Assembly (NCBI RefSeq): GCF_012932565.1
Contig: NZ_JABBYJ010000001.1
Location: 2,604,001 to 2,668,000 of the forward strand
DNA from: Sneathiella limimaris
GTDB lineage: Bacteria; Pseudomonadota; Alphaproteobacteria; Sneathiellales; Sneathiellaceae
DNA: 64,000 bases
Direction of reading: 5' to 3'
The position numbers were made by a program, and so were the translations under genes. This document shows positions 33,794 through 43,283 of this stretch, piece after piece (the first letter of the stretch is position 1; each line of letters begins with the position of its first letter). The notes under the pieces are model-generated. The model searched no databases, had not been told where the DNA came from, and worked only from the letters and a program-made list of their open reading frames with translations.

Positions 33794-34491
33794 TAGCGAA
33801 CCTCCACGGCAATGCCAAGTTTGTTTTCACCCTTTAAATCCGCAATCACGGTTTCACCGCCGACCATTGTCTGTCCAACACCGATTAACGGCTCAACTCC
33901 ATCTGGCAAATAAATGTCAGTCCGGCTCCCAAACCGGATCAGGCCAAAGCGCTCACCTGTGCGAACTTCTTGACCATCTACGAGATCGCAAATGATACGT
34001 CGTGCTACCAAGCCTGCAATCTGTACGAAAACGATATCTTTTCCGTCTTCAGTCTGCAGATGTACAGCGTGACGTTCATTTTCTTCGGACGCTTTATCAA
34101 GCGCAGCATTCAAGAATTTTCCAGGCCGATATACCTGTTTGATGACCTTACCGCCCAAGGGTACCCGGTTCACGTGAACATTAAACACGTTCAGGAACAC
34201 ACTGATACGAAGCATTGGATCATTGCCAAGGCCTAGCTCTTCTGGCGGGACAGCGCGTTCAATCATTTGAACAACACCATCTGCCGGGCTGACCATCAGC
34301 CCTTCACGAGTTGGTACATGACGGTCTGGATCGCGAAAGAAATAGACACACCAAAGGGTCAGAACCACACCAATCCAGCCAAGAAAGGCACCCGTAAACA
34401 AAAACAGCAGGAGGGTAATTACGGCAAAGATCGCAATGAAGCGATAGCCTTCCTTGTTAATGGGAACCAGCACTGATTTCAATGTATCCAT
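33793..34491 (-). CDS. psd: Phosphatidylserine decarboxylase proenzyme
   Basis: The 232-residue short-type Psd converts phosphatidylserine to phosphatidylethanolamine. It starts with two membrane segments (about 18-50). The self-cleavage site is the Gly-Ser of [13 protein letters not shown] (about 183-195), where the pyruvoyl group forms at the Ser. HVNRVPLGG and SPADGVVQ are also typical. It precedes pssA with a one-base overlap and is the first gene of the operon. Confidence 0.95.
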   Translation of the reverse strand: MDTLKSVLVPINKEGYRFIAIFAVITLLLFLFTGAFLGWIGVVLTLWCVYFFRDPDRHVPTREGLMVSPADGVVQMIERAVPPEELGLGNDPMLRISVFLNVFNVHVNRVPLGGKVIKQVYRPGKFLNAALDKASEENERHAVHLQTEDGKDIVFVQIAGLVARRIICDLVDGQEVRTGERFGLIRFGSRTDIYLPDGVEPLIGVGQTMVGGETVIADLKGENKLGIAVEVR

Positions 34492-34597
34492 GTTTTAGTC
34501 TCTCAATCGCTTTTCTGAGCAAGTGGCTTTGAACTAGCCCTATACCCGATTGCTTCAACAAAAAGAACCGTAAAGAATAAATAAGATGGAATCTACC

Positions 34598-36454
34598 CTA
34601 CTCGCGCGCTTGCAGCAATTTCTCTTCATAGTCCTGAACTTCCTGCTGCCGCTGCCACATTTCTGCATACTGCCCTTGATGCTCGAGCAGGGATTGGTGT
34701 GTCCCCCGCTCCACAATGCGTCCGTTATCCAGAACCAGGATTTCATCAGCATCAATCACAGTGGACAAGCGATGCGCAATAACCAAAGTTGTTCGATCCT
34801 TTGACACTTCCCGCAAACTCGCCTGAATATCTCGTTCAGTACGTGTATCAAGCGCAGATGTTGCTTCATCAAATAACAATATTCTGGGACCTTTCAAGAT
34901 GGTACGGGCAATAGCAACCCTTTGCTTCTCACCACCTGAAAGTTTAAGGCCCCTCTCCCCGACAATTGTATCATATCCTTCCGGAAGCTTTTCGATAAAA
35001 CTGTCAATACTGGCAAGTTTCGCCGCCTCTTCAATTTCATCCCGGTTCGCTGAAGGTCTACCATAGCCAATATTGTAAAGGATCGTATCGTTAAAGAGGA
35101 CAGTGTCCTGAGGCACGATACCGATAGCGCCTCTCAGGGAGGATTGAGTTACATCCCGTATATCCACGCCATCGATGGTGACCGATCCGGAATTCACGTC
35201 ATAAAAACGGAACAGAATACGGGAAATTGTCGATTTACCCGCTCCTGACGGACCGACAATGGCTACTTTTTGACCTGCCTTGACCCGAAAACTAACGTCA
35301 TGGAGGATCTGCCGATTACTTTCATAACCAAAATCAACATTGGAAAAGACAATTTCCCCCTGACCTTTTGGCAGCTCCGTCGCATTTGCCTTGTCATCTA
35401 TTTCCCGGTTGACGTTCAAAAGCTCGAACATCTTTTCCATGTCCACCAAGCTTTGTTTGATCTCCCGATAGACAAAACCCAGGAAGTTCAACGGTTGGAC
35501 CAACAGCATCAGAAACGCATGGGCAGCGACAAAATCGCCTACGGTCATCGCCCCGGAAGCAACTCCGTTGATAGAGAGGATCATGATCAACACCAGACCG
35601 ATTGCGACGATCAATCCTTGCCCGATATTTAGATAAGCTAAGGTTGTCTGGCTTTTGATGGCCGCTTTTTCATATCCAGCGATGGCTTTATCGAACCGCT
35701 TGCTTTCATGCTCTTCATTCACAAAATATTTGACTGTTTCGAAATTCAACAGACTGTCGATGGCCTTGGTATTAGCTTCGCTGTCCTTCTCGTTCATCCG
35801 CCGGCGATATTTCAACCGCCATTCAGTCACAATAAGGGTAAATGCGACATATCCAAATAGAGTGACCATGGTTATGACTGACATCAGCACACCATACTCA
35901 ACCCACATGATGGCAGAAATAATGGTGATCTTCAGCAAGGTTGGGATGATGTTGAACAGCATAAATCGGAGCAGGAAATCAATCCCTTTGGTGCCCCGCT
36001 CTATGACCCGGCTAAGACCGCCTGTCTGGCGATCCAGATGGAAGCGCAGAGACAAACGATGCAGGTGGCGAAAGGTGGAAAGGGCAACCTGCCGTATTGC
36101 ATTTTGCCCCACCTTGGCAAAGATAGCGTCTCGGATCTCGCCAAAAACCTGCTGCATCAATCTAGCCAAACCATAGGCAACGGCTAATCCCACTGGCACA
36201 TAGGCCCAGGTCTGAAGATTACCTTCACGAGTAGTCAGATCATCGACCAGAAATTTGAGAATATATGGCGAGTAAATGAGGGAAACTTCTGCAGCGATTA
36301 GACAGGCTACGGCAAGGATAATTCTGACTTTCAGGTCTTGCCTGCCATCAGCCCATAGATATTTCCCAAGAGTTAGTATGGTCGACAGATGGTTGCTTGT
36401 TTTCGCCGTTTCATGACTGTTAAAATCTGTCGAGCTCATCGGGGACCTAGCCAA
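34598..36454 (-). CDS. Atm1/HMT1-family ABC exporter (fused permease-ATPase)
   Basis: The 618-residue half-transporter has six membrane helices (about 40-335) and an ATPase domain (about 370-605) with Walker A GPSGAGKST, the signature LSGGEKQRVAIAR, and Walker B ILLFDEATSALD. The segment NFETVKYFVNEEHESKRFDKAI is characteristic of ABCB7/Atm1-type exporters, whose bacterial members move glutathione- or metal-thiol conjugates. It probably works as a homodimer in the inner membrane. Monocistronic and divergent from the gene at 36559. Confidence 0.92.
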   Translation of the reverse strand: MARSPMSSTDFNSHETAKTSNHLSTILTLGKYLWADGRQDLKVRIILAVACLIAAEVSLIYSPYILKFLVDDLTTREGNLQTWAYVPVGLAVAYGLARLMQQVFGEIRDAIFAKVGQNAIRQVALSTFRHLHRLSLRFHLDRQTGGLSRVIERGTKGIDFLLRFMLFNIIPTLLKITIISAIMWVEYGVLMSVITMVTLFGYVAFTLIVTEWRLKYRRRMNEKDSEANTKAIDSLLNFETVKYFVNEEHESKRFDKAIAGYEKAAIKSQTTLAYLNIGQGLIVAIGLVLIMILSINGVASGAMTVGDFVAAHAFLMLLVQPLNFLGFVYREIKQSLVDMEKMFELLNVNREIDDKANATELPKGQGEIVFSNVDFGYESNRQILHDVSFRVKAGQKVAIVGPSGAGKSTISRILFRFYDVNSGSVTIDGVDIRDVTQSSLRGAIGIVPQDTVLFNDTILYNIGYGRPSANRDEIEEAAKLASIDSFIEKLPEGYDTIVGERGLKLSGGEKQRVAIARTILKGPRILLFDEATSALDTRTERDIQASLREVSKDRTTLVIAHRLSTVIDADEILVLDNGRIVERGTHQSLLEHQGQYAEMWQRQQEVQDYEEKLLQARE

Positions 36455-36558
36455 AAAATATTTTCAAAGGATCAAGTTGGGTTACCAATTTCTTAACCAC
36501 TGCACACCATACTGATCTCCTGGTTGGGACAACAATAGTTTTTGTCACATTGAGTGCA

Positions 36559-37050
36559 ATGTCTGCTGAAAATAACATGGAAAACGCTGATACGTTTCAG
36601 GAACTTCTCAACGAAGGCACAGAAAAGCTGGTTTGGATTACGCCCAAAGCTCCCCTTGCCTTCCAATTCACCTGGGAGAAAGTGCAGTTTACGGCAAAAC
36701 TCAGTGGATCAGGTGATCAGCACCGGTTTTTGCTTCTCGGCGATATGGGACCCTTGCCTTTCTCAGCCGAAGATCCGGGTTTTAGAGAACGATTGCTAAA
36801 ACTGGTTTCATGGAAACCCGAAGAGCGGATCCATTTTGTTTTAGAGCCTCAGCGTCAACGAATCTACATCATGATTGACGATATCCTGAACGGTGAATTG
36901 ACAGGTACCGGGCTTATCGCATCTGCTGTAGCTTCCCTGTTCCATGCAAGACCATTTATTGAATTGGCTAAGGAAGTCGGGTGGCGCCACCCTTCAGAAA
37001 TTCCTGCACCCAAGCCCAATGTGATTCATAAAAAAGTCATTGAAAACTAA
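36559..37050 (+). CDS. Conserved hypothetical protein
   Basis: This 163-residue soluble protein has no domain I recognise. It is mixed alpha/beta with strands such as LAFQFTWEKVQFTAKLSGSG and HRFLLLGDMGPLPFS and ends in a basic tail. It starts 104 bp from the divergent Atm1-type exporter and converges with the LysM gene. The ATG at 36559 is chosen; a TTG at 36550 is in frame. Function unknown. Confidence 0.65.
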   Translation: MSAENNMENADTFQELLNEGTEKLVWITPKAPLAFQFTWEKVQFTAKLSGSGDQHRFLLLGDMGPLPFSAEDPGFRERLLKLVSWKPEERIHFVLEPQRQRIYIMIDDILNGELTGTGLIASAVASLFHARPFIELAKEVGWRHPSEIPAPKPNVIHKKVIEN

Positions 37051-37064
37051 AGCTCTATCAGCCT

Positions 37065-38255
37065 TCAGCCATTGTCTTCTTCGGAAGGCAGAGTAAAAAT
37101 CTGCCCGGGATAAATCAGGTCAGGATCTTTGATCTGGGTTTCATTAGCCTGATAGATCAACGTATATTTTAAGCCTTCCCCATAAATTCTTCGGGCAATT
37201 CGCCAAAGGCTATTTCCGGGTTGGACCACGGCTCTAATCTCTAATCCACCTTTAGCCAGAATAACATCTTCGGCCGCTTCACGCTTAAACGGGATCTCAA
37301 CTCTTGAAATTACGTTGCCGTCGGCATCCAGTTGATCAACGCGCAAGTCATAAGTGCCTGGCACAATCTCCATCTCGGGAGCCAGCCTCCAATTGCCATC
37401 TTCATCAATTTTGGCTGTACCGATATGCTTGTTTTTCAAATAAACGCGGACTTGTCCTCCACGCTTACCTTTGCCAGCAAGCGCAACATTGCCCTGATCA
37501 TCATAGTCGATACTTGCAACGTTCAACTCTTCGGCCGCCTCAAGGTTTCCTTCTGGCTCCGGACTTTGAAGAAGTTTACTAACCCTTTGTTCCACCTCAG
37601 TTTTTGCAGCGCCTTCTTTAGGTGTCAAGACTGCAATAGCCGGTTCACGTTCCTCTGTTGCCTTGGAACAGTCAGGAACATTCATCACCACCATACGCGG
37701 TGTTTCCATCACATTTTTATCTGGATTCAACGCCTTCGCATTGATCTTCTGGGCTCCTGCAGGAAGCGGATCAGTCCCAACGAAAACCCATTCCCCACGG
37801 CGTGATGAAAGCGCGGAACCAAGTTCTTTTTCATTGGCATAGATTGTCACAACAGAGGTCGGCTCTGCCCTTCCCGCAACTAGAATTCCACAATTCTGAT
37901 CCACCCGTACCACATCGAAACGAGGGGGCAGCATTGGCAGAATCCCTGACTGTTTGATTTGTTCATTGGGATTATCTTTTTCCAGAATTACAGGCTTATC
38001 TGTATCCGTTAGCTTTGCAGTCTCTTCAGAGACCGCTTTAGATGTCTCAGTATCAGTAGAAGAAGAATTTGCAGTCTGCGTTTGGTTATCTTTAGTCGCT
38101 GCCGCAGATGATTTATTTTCTGTTGTCGGAACAGACTGATTAGCTACCTGTTCCGGTTGCTGATCCGTCCAGAAGAAGAACATCAGACCAGCAGCAGCAA
38201 GTATCAAAACCACCAAGATCAACAGAACGCGCACGACTATACTCCCCTTGCCCAT
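37065..38255 (-). CDS. LysM-domain membrane-anchored protein
   Basis: The 396-residue protein has one N-terminal membrane helix (about 8-28), a long Thr/Ser/Lys-rich linker, two Ig-like beta domains (about 125-200 and 260-335, with TVYANEKELGS and VRVYLKNKHIGT repeats), and a C-terminal LysM domain (about 343-390, GNSLWRIARRIYG ... IYPGQIFTLP). LysM binds peptidoglycan, so this is a periplasmic wall-associated protein. The layout is common in alphaproteobacteria. The two Ig-like units look like divergent duplicates. Confidence 0.88.
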   Translation of the reverse strand: MGKGSIVVRVLLILVVLILAAAGLMFFFWTDQQPEQVANQSVPTTENKSSAAATKDNQTQTANSSSTDTETSKAVSEETAKLTDTDKPVILEKDNPNEQIKQSGILPMLPPRFDVVRVDQNCGILVAGRAEPTSVVTIYANEKELGSALSSRRGEWVFVGTDPLPAGAQKINAKALNPDKNVMETPRMVVMNVPDCSKATEEREPAIAVLTPKEGAAKTEVEQRVSKLLQSPEPEGNLEAAEELNVASIDYDDQGNVALAGKGKRGGQVRVYLKNKHIGTAKIDEDGNWRLAPEMEIVPGTYDLRVDQLDADGNVISRVEIPFKREAAEDVILAKGGLEIRAVVQPGNSLWRIARRIYGEGLKYTLIYQANETQIKDPDLIYPGQIFTLPSEEDNG

Positions 38256-38324
38256 TTTCAGCAGTATGAACCCTTGCGTGATTTAGCGCAACAAATCCCG
38301 AAAATTTGGCGAAGCATGTGAAGA

Positions 38325-39224
38325 TTATCGAAGGTTCACATTGTTTGAAACGGCTTTCAGGTTCTTCAGATAAGAAATCATCGCAGATAAATCCTCATCC
38401 GTCATTTTTGATGTCCCATGAGAAATGACATCAGCCATTGCACCCTGAACGTCATCGAAGTTTGGTTTCATCCCGGACTGGAAAAAACTCTCAAGATCAC
38501 TCTCACTCCAGTCTCCAAGGCCTGTTTCGACATCCGGGGTCAGGTTAGGTACCCGGCCAACGGCGCTATCTTTGGGATTTCCTGCCATCGGACGCTCCAT
38601 ATCCAAACCGCCTATTTCATTTCGCGGCGTGTGACATTCCCCGCAGTGCCCAAGGGCGTTTACAAGATAGTCACCCCTTTGAACCTGCTCATTATCCATT
38701 GGGTATGTCCGTGTACCCTGGCCTTCATTAAAATATAACAGCCTCCACCCAATTTGCAGCCATCGCCAGGAAAAAGGAGCAGACAAGTCATGCATTGGCA
38801 CAACACTTCGAACTGGCTTTAACGATTTCAGATAGCCAAAAATAAGGGCGGCATCTTCATCTGTCATGGCTGTATAGCTTGTATAGGGAAAGGCAGGAAA
38901 ATAATACTTTCCATCTGGCCGCACCCCATGCTTTACAGCCTTAATAAACTGATGCTCTGTCCAGGCTCCAATGCCGGTGATCGTGTCCGGTGTAATGTTA
39001 GGGGTATAGAAAGTCCCAAAAGGAGTCGCCAGTTCATGTCCACCAGCAAAAGGCACTGCATCGGAACCCAAAGCAGTATGACAACTTTCGCAACCAGCAA
39101 GCCCGGTTAGATACCTGCCCCGCTCAAGATCACTTGCTGAACCGTAAGCAGACAAAAAAACTGAATTGGCAATTGCCAATGCAACCGCCAATCCAAGGGT
39201 CTTTATTCGTTTTTTATTATTCAC
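38325..39224 (-). CDS. Periplasmic diheme cytochrome c
   Basis: The 299-residue protein has a signal peptide (about 1-29) and two CxxCH heme sites: CESCH (near 45) and CGECH (near 193). Each sits in a cytochrome c fold of about 120-140 residues. It resembles the diheme electron-transfer subunits of alcohol or aldehyde dehydrogenases, but no such catalytic subunit is adjacent. It follows the cytochrome c' gene by 11 bp, so the two are co-transcribed. Confidence 0.9.
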   Translation of the reverse strand: MNNKKRIKTLGLAVALAIANSVFLSAYGSASDLERGRYLTGLAGCESCHTALGSDAVPFAGGHELATPFGTFYTPNITPDTITGIGAWTEHQFIKAVKHGVRPDGKYYFPAFPYTSYTAMTDEDAALIFGYLKSLKPVRSVVPMHDLSAPFSWRWLQIGWRLLYFNEGQGTRTYPMDNEQVQRGDYLVNALGHCGECHTPRNEIGGLDMERPMAGNPKDSAVGRVPNLTPDVETGLGDWSESDLESFFQSGMKPNFDDVQGAMADVISHGTSKMTDEDLSAMISYLKNLKAVSNNVNLR

Positions 39225-39235
39225 TATTTACCTGA

Positions 39236-39703
39236 TTAATGCTCTGGTTTTCGGTAAGGTTTATGGCATCCACCACATGTTTTCCCTGTGGCACCCAGGG
39301 CAGCACCAATTTGTCCCTGATCCCCACTCTCTACGGCAGCGACCAGACCAGCAGCTGCCATTTGAAAATCTTTCACAGCTTTATCAAAACCGGCTGCATC
39401 ACTCCAGATTTCAGGCTTTGATCGAGTTTTCTCCCCACCTGATCCCTCAGGAAACAAATCAGGCATTGCTGCAGAAATTTCTGAAATCCCAGCTGCATCC
39501 TTTTTAAGAGCCGCAGAGTATTTTGCTTCTCCCTTAGCAACAGCTGCGATCTTCTTCATGTGCATTCCAAGTTCTTTCATCATTGTAATGCGCTTATCAG
39601 CGTCCGCATTGCCTGTGCTCATGGAATGGGCACTTACAGCAGTAACACCAATAGTACCCAGCACCATCACCGCAGCCGCATATTTTAATGTCTTGATTTT
39701 CAT
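39236..39703 (-). CDS. Cytochrome c'
   Basis: The 155-residue periplasmic protein has a signal peptide (about 1-25) and a four-helix bundle ending in CGGCHKPYRKPEH, the single C-terminal heme site typical of cytochrome c'. The N-terminal RITMMKELGMHMKKI helix is also typical. Cytochromes c' bind NO and can protect against nitrosative stress. It is followed after 11 bp by the diheme cytochrome and preceded by an unknown periplasmic protein. Confidence 0.92.
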   Translation of the reverse strand: MKIKTLKYAAAVMVLGTIGVTAVSAHSMSTGNADADKRITMMKELGMHMKKIAAVAKGEAKYSAALKKDAAGISEISAAMPDLFPEGSGGEKTRSKPEIWSDAAGFDKAVKDFQMAAAGLVAAVESGDQGQIGAALGATGKTCGGCHKPYRKPEH

Positions 39704-39766
39704 ATAGCTCTCCTTGCTCAGACTAACCCTGTAACTCTTTTAATTCGTGTTTAACGTTATACTCTT

Positions 39767-40168
39767 TTATGAATTAGGTAATTTTAAGACAATTTCAGCC
39801 CCCCCATAACCATGAACCTTATCATGAGCCCGAACAGTCACCTTCTTTACGTGCATGGGAATGGAGATTTTCATCGATCTAGTAAACGGTTGCTCATTGT
39901 CGTGAGGATGCATCAAGACGCGTGTACCAAGAACATTTCCATCCATGTCCAACACGTCCCATTTATCTGCATAATGATCCCAGCCTTGATCTTCATGGCG
40001 CACGGTTACTGAAAACCGAAACATGTCTGCATCTGTTTTTGCAATCTTGACATCCAGTACATCGGCCTCCCCTGCCCAGACAGGACTTGACGTTAGCACA
40101 AAGGTCCCGCAAATAAGCAGATAGATAAAAATTCCAAAAAGATTTTTCAGATCGGTAAACATTTTCAT
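39767..40168 (-). CDS. Periplasmic protein of unknown function upstream of cytochrome c'
   Basis: This 133-residue protein has a signal peptide (about 1-32, cleavage after VWA). The mature part is beta-rich with many His and Asp (RHEDQGWDHYADKWDVLD, LMHPHDNEQPF, HDKVHGYGG), which could bind metal. I do not assign a family. It leads a probable three-gene operon with cytochrome c' and the diheme cytochrome. Its ATG at 40168 shares the CATG palindrome with the divergent LOG gene; a second ATG at 40162 is also possible. Confidence 0.75.
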   Translation of the reverse strand: MKMFTDLKNLFGIFIYLLICGTFVLTSSPVWAGEADVLDVKIAKTDADMFRFSVTVRHEDQGWDHYADKWDVLDMDGNVLGTRVLMHPHDNEQPFTRSMKISIPMHVKKVTVRAHDKVHGYGGAEIVLKLPNS

Positions 40169-40751
40169 GGCGACTATATCTTCTCTTTGCGTCTATTGCG
40201 GCTCCAGAATGCCGGCAGATGAAGACTTTAAAAAAGCAGCCCACAACCTGGGGCTTGAACTTGGTCAAAAAGACATTCAGCTCGTTTATGGCGGCGGGCA
40301 TGTAGGTCTTATGGGGATTACAGCAGATGCCACCTTGCAAGCTGGTGGACAGGTTATCGGGATTATTCCCGGCCATCTACATGATATTGAAGTCAGTCAC
40401 GAGGATTTGACTGAATTGCATGTGGTTGACAGCATGCATACTCGAAAAATGATGATGTTTGACCGCGCTGACGCCTTTGTTGTTTTGCCTGGCGGCCTGG
40501 GCACGTTGGATGAAACCTTCGAAATGATCACCTGGCGACAGCTGAAGCTGCATGACAAACCGATTGTTTTGGTAAACTATAAAAACTACTGGCAACCCTT
40601 CTTGGATATGATCGATCACCTAATTTCAGCAGGCTTTGCTGAAAGTTCTGCGAAGGAACTTTTTACAGTTGTTGAGCGCATGGAGGACGTCCTACCCACC
40701 ATTGAACAGGCCAAATCTGCCGAAATACAGCCTGATCTGAGTAAAATGTAG
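40167..40751 (+). CDS. LOG-family nucleotide hydrolase
   Basis: The 194-residue protein has the LOG (lonely guy)/lysine-decarboxylase-like signature: VYCGSRM near the N-terminus, VYGGGHVGLMG (about 33-43), HTRKMMMFDRADAFVVLPGGLGTLDETFE (about 91-119). Such enzymes release free cytokinin-type bases or hydrolyse nucleoside monophosphates. The start cannot be later because ISSLCVYCGS is the conserved N-terminus. Its ATG overlaps the divergent ATG at 40168, so promoters must lie inside the opposing genes. Confidence 0.9.
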   Translation: MATISSLCVYCGSRMPADEDFKKAAHNLGLELGQKDIQLVYGGGHVGLMGITADATLQAGGQVIGIIPGHLHDIEVSHEDLTELHVVDSMHTRKMMMFDRADAFVVLPGGLGTLDETFEMITWRQLKLHDKPIVLVNYKNYWQPFLDMIDHLISAGFAESSAKELFTVVERMEDVLPTIEQAKSAEIQPDLSKM

Positions 40752-40857
40752 GAAATTCCACATTTTTATTCAGGAGAAACTTGCACCAATCGCAAGCGGT
40801 GGTACATTGCGCCCACTAGTTTTACCGATACACATCTAGGCTAAGAAGGATCTAAGA

Positions 40858-42072
40858 ATGCCAAAGATACAAGTCGCTAATCCAGTTGTTGAACTGGACG
40901 GGGATGAAATGACCCGGATCATCTGGGATTTCATCAAACAGAAACTCATCCTTCCATATTTGGACATTGATCTTAAATACTATGACCTTGGCATGGAATC
41001 CCGGGATGCCACCAACGACCAGATCACTGTTGACGCAGCAAATGCCATCAAGAAATACGGCGTCGGCGTAAAATGTGCGACCATTACGCCTGATGAGCAA
41101 CGGGTTGAAGAGTTCAATCTGAAAGAAATGTATCGCTCTCCCAACGGAACAATCCGGAACATCCTGGGCGGAACCGTATTCCGCGAACCCATTATCTGTG
41201 AGAATGTTCCGCGCCTTGTTCCTGGCTGGACTGACCCAATCGTCATTGGCCGTCATGCTTTTGGCGACCAATATCGGGCAACAGATCTGCTGATCCCTGG
41301 TCCTGGTAAGCTGACTATGAAATACACACCTGCAGATGGTGGTGAAGAGCAAGAATTTGAAATTTTTGATTTCCCAAGCTCTGGTGTTGCCATGGGCATG
41401 TACAATCTGGACGAGTCTATCCGGGGTTTTGCACGCGCTTGTATGAATTATGGACTTGCTCGTGGATGGCCTGTTTACCTCTCCACGAAAAACACCATCA
41501 TGAAAAAATATGATGGCCGCTTTAAAGACCTCTTTGAAGAAGTTTATCAGAACGAGTTTAAAGCTGAATTTGATAAAGCCGGTATTACATACGAGCATCG
41601 CCTGATCGACGATATGGTTGCTTGCGCAATTAAATGGTCTGGTAAATTCGTTTGGGCTTGTAAAAACTACGATGGCGACGTTCAGTCTGACACAGTGGCA
41701 CAAGGCTTTGGTTCATTGGGTCTGATGACTTCTGTTTTGATGACACCAGATGGACAAACAGTGGAAGCCGAAGCAGCTCATGGCACTGTGACCCGTCACT
41801 ATCGGGAGCATCAGAAAGGCAATGAAACATCCACAAACCCAATCGCATCCATTTTCGCATGGACACGGGGCCTGCTGCATCGGGCCAAGCTCGATAACAA
41901 TGCGGAGCTTAAAAACTTTGCGGAAACATTGGAAAAAGTCTGTGTTGCAACCGTTGAAGGCGGTCAAATGACCAAAGACCTGGCGTTGCTGGTTGGACCA
42001 GATCAGTCCTGGCTGACAACAAACCAGTTCCTGGAAGCTATCGACGCAAACCTTCAAAAAGCGCTTGGCTGA
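40858..42072 (+). CDS. icd: NADP-dependent isocitrate dehydrogenase
   Basis: The 404-residue enzyme belongs to the eukaryotic-like type II family, oxidising isocitrate to 2-oxoglutarate in the TCA cycle. Seen are [17 protein letters not shown] at the start, the substrate-binding [19 protein letters not shown], and [28 protein letters not shown] with the metal-binding Asp residues. Length is standard. An AAGGA site precedes the ATG. It is monocistronic with a strong terminator. Confidence 0.97.
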   Translation: MPKIQVANPVVELDGDEMTRIIWDFIKQKLILPYLDIDLKYYDLGMESRDATNDQITVDAANAIKKYGVGVKCATITPDEQRVEEFNLKEMYRSPNGTIRNILGGTVFREPIICENVPRLVPGWTDPIVIGRHAFGDQYRATDLLIPGPGKLTMKYTPADGGEEQEFEIFDFPSSGVAMGMYNLDESIRGFARACMNYGLARGWPVYLSTKNTIMKKYDGRFKDLFEEVYQNEFKAEFDKAGITYEHRLIDDMVACAIKWSGKFVWACKNYDGDVQSDTVAQGFGSLGLMTSVLMTPDGQTVEAEAAHGTVTRHYREHQKGNETSTNPIASIFAWTRGLLHRAKLDNNAELKNFAETLEKVCVATVEGGQMTKDLALLVGPDQSWLTTNQFLEAIDANLQKALG

Positions 42073-42091
42073 ATAGTCGGTTACTCTAAAG

Positions 42092-42123
42092 AAAAGCCGG
42101 TCCTCTTTGGGCCGGCTTTTTTG
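42092..42123 (+). terminator. Rho-independent terminator of icd
   Basis: AGCCGGTCC-TCTTT-GGGCCGGCT (one G-U) is followed by a run of six T. Confidence 0.92.
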
Positions 42124-42257
42124 TTTGCAGAATTGTCACGAAACACACCCAAATTAAGTTATTTCAGAAATTAACGTTTTTTTAACCTTCTCATAAACCG
42201 TAAATCGCTATATTATCAAATCAATTACAAAGCGAAGTAGCTTTGGGGGGTGTTTAA

Positions 42258-42875
42258 ATGATTTTGTTCAAAAAGGCTTTATTGGGCCTCACATTATTAG
42301 TTTCATTTACCAGTCTTGCGTCTGCTGCAACTCTGGATTTTAACGAAGTTGCTGGCTATCCTTCAAATGCCTCTGTTATAAATCTATCTAACGCAAATAT
42401 TACACACAATACTCCATTTGGTGGTTTCCTGGTTACTCAGGATTTTCCTGGCTTTGAATTCAATAGCCTCAATGACAAGGGCTCGATTTGCGCGTTGGTT
42501 GGACCACAATGCTTAGGAAGTATGGGTATCTCATTTGGAGGCGCGATTGAAAACCTGTATATTGGATTTGCTGGAGATGACCTTGAAGAGGATGAAGAGG
42601 TAATCGTATCTGGCTGGCTTAACAATTCAAAAAAAGCTACTGAAATCACTATAAGAAATGGTGGGATTTATAATTTTGCATCTTTAGGAATTGTGGATTT
42701 TATCTTCCTGCAAAACAATAGTACAAAGGATAGTGGCGGTTTTCTATATCAAGATTTCTCCTTTGACTACGCAGAATCAAATGTTGTTGCGACGCCTCTT
42801 CCCGCTGCACTTCCGATGTTTGGGGCGGCGCTGGCGTTGCTGGGCTATAAGGGTTGGAGACGCCGTAAAAGTTAG
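42258..42875 (+). CDS. VPLPA-CTERM sorted exported protein
   Basis: The 205-residue protein has a signal peptide (about 1-23, ASA cleavage) and a C-terminal sorting tag: ATPLPAALPMFGAALALLGY followed by the basic KGWRRRKS. That is the VPLPA-CTERM pattern read by exosortase-type systems. The middle (about 24-175) is beta-rich, acidic (DDLEEDEEV) and poor in Lys, consistent with a secreted adhesion or matrix protein. No exosortase or biofilm gene is in the window. Start with GGGGGG-rich upstream region at 42246-42250. Confidence 0.85.
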   Translation: MILFKKALLGLTLLVSFTSLASAATLDFNEVAGYPSNASVINLSNANITHNTPFGGFLVTQDFPGFEFNSLNDKGSICALVGPQCLGSMGISFGGAIENLYIGFAGDDLEEDEEVIVSGWLNNSKKATEITIRNGGIYNFASLGIVDFIFLQNNSTKDSGGFLYQDFSFDYAESNVVATPLPAALPMFGAALALLGYKGWRRRKS

Positions 42876-42890
42876 CTCCCTAACTACTAT

Positions 42891-43271
42891 CTAATTTAAG
42901 GATGGAAATGAGACGGCTTCAATTTTGTTGCCGTCTTTGTCTTTTATAAAGGCCCCGAAATAGGTGGTCATGGCAGCTTGCCGAGGTCCAGGGGCACCCT
43001 CATCCGTGCCGCCATTCTGAAGTGCGATACGATGAAATTCCGTAACTGCTTCGGCATTCTTTGCTCTTAGGCAAATATGAACACCAGTGTCACTTGCCAC
43101 CCCATTCATATCTGGGCGAGAATTGAGCCAAAATTCTGGGTATTTCTTGCCAAATCCAACCATGGATTGTCGGTCGACTATTTTTTTATATCCGATAGCT
43201 CCCAAAACGGCTTCATAGAATTTTGTGGCTAAGATTAGATCTTTAACTGCAATAGACACATGATCAATCAT
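42891..43271 (-). CDS. VOC-family (glyoxalase-like) protein
   Basis: The 126-residue protein has the vicinal-oxygen-chelate start MIDHVSIAVKDL with the first metal-ligand His, GVHICLRAKN for the middle strand and a last strand YFGAFIKDKDGNKIEAVSF with the Glu ligand. Such proteins are metal-dependent lyases, dioxygenases or resistance proteins. It follows the lipocalin-like gene by 12 bp with a GAGGAG site, so it is its operon partner. Substrate unknown. Confidence 0.88.
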   Translation of the reverse strand: MIDHVSIAVKDLILATKFYEAVLGAIGYKKIVDRQSMVGFGKKYPEFWLNSRPDMNGVASDTGVHICLRAKNAEAVTEFHRIALQNGGTDEGAPGPRQAAMTTYFGAFIKDKDGNKIEAVSFPSLN

Positions 43272-43283
43272 TCTATTCTCCTC

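Noticed and set aside
40852-41703. 283-residue open frame antisense to icd
   Set aside because: It is a shadow of a highly conserved gene with strong codon bias; no recognisable protein features.
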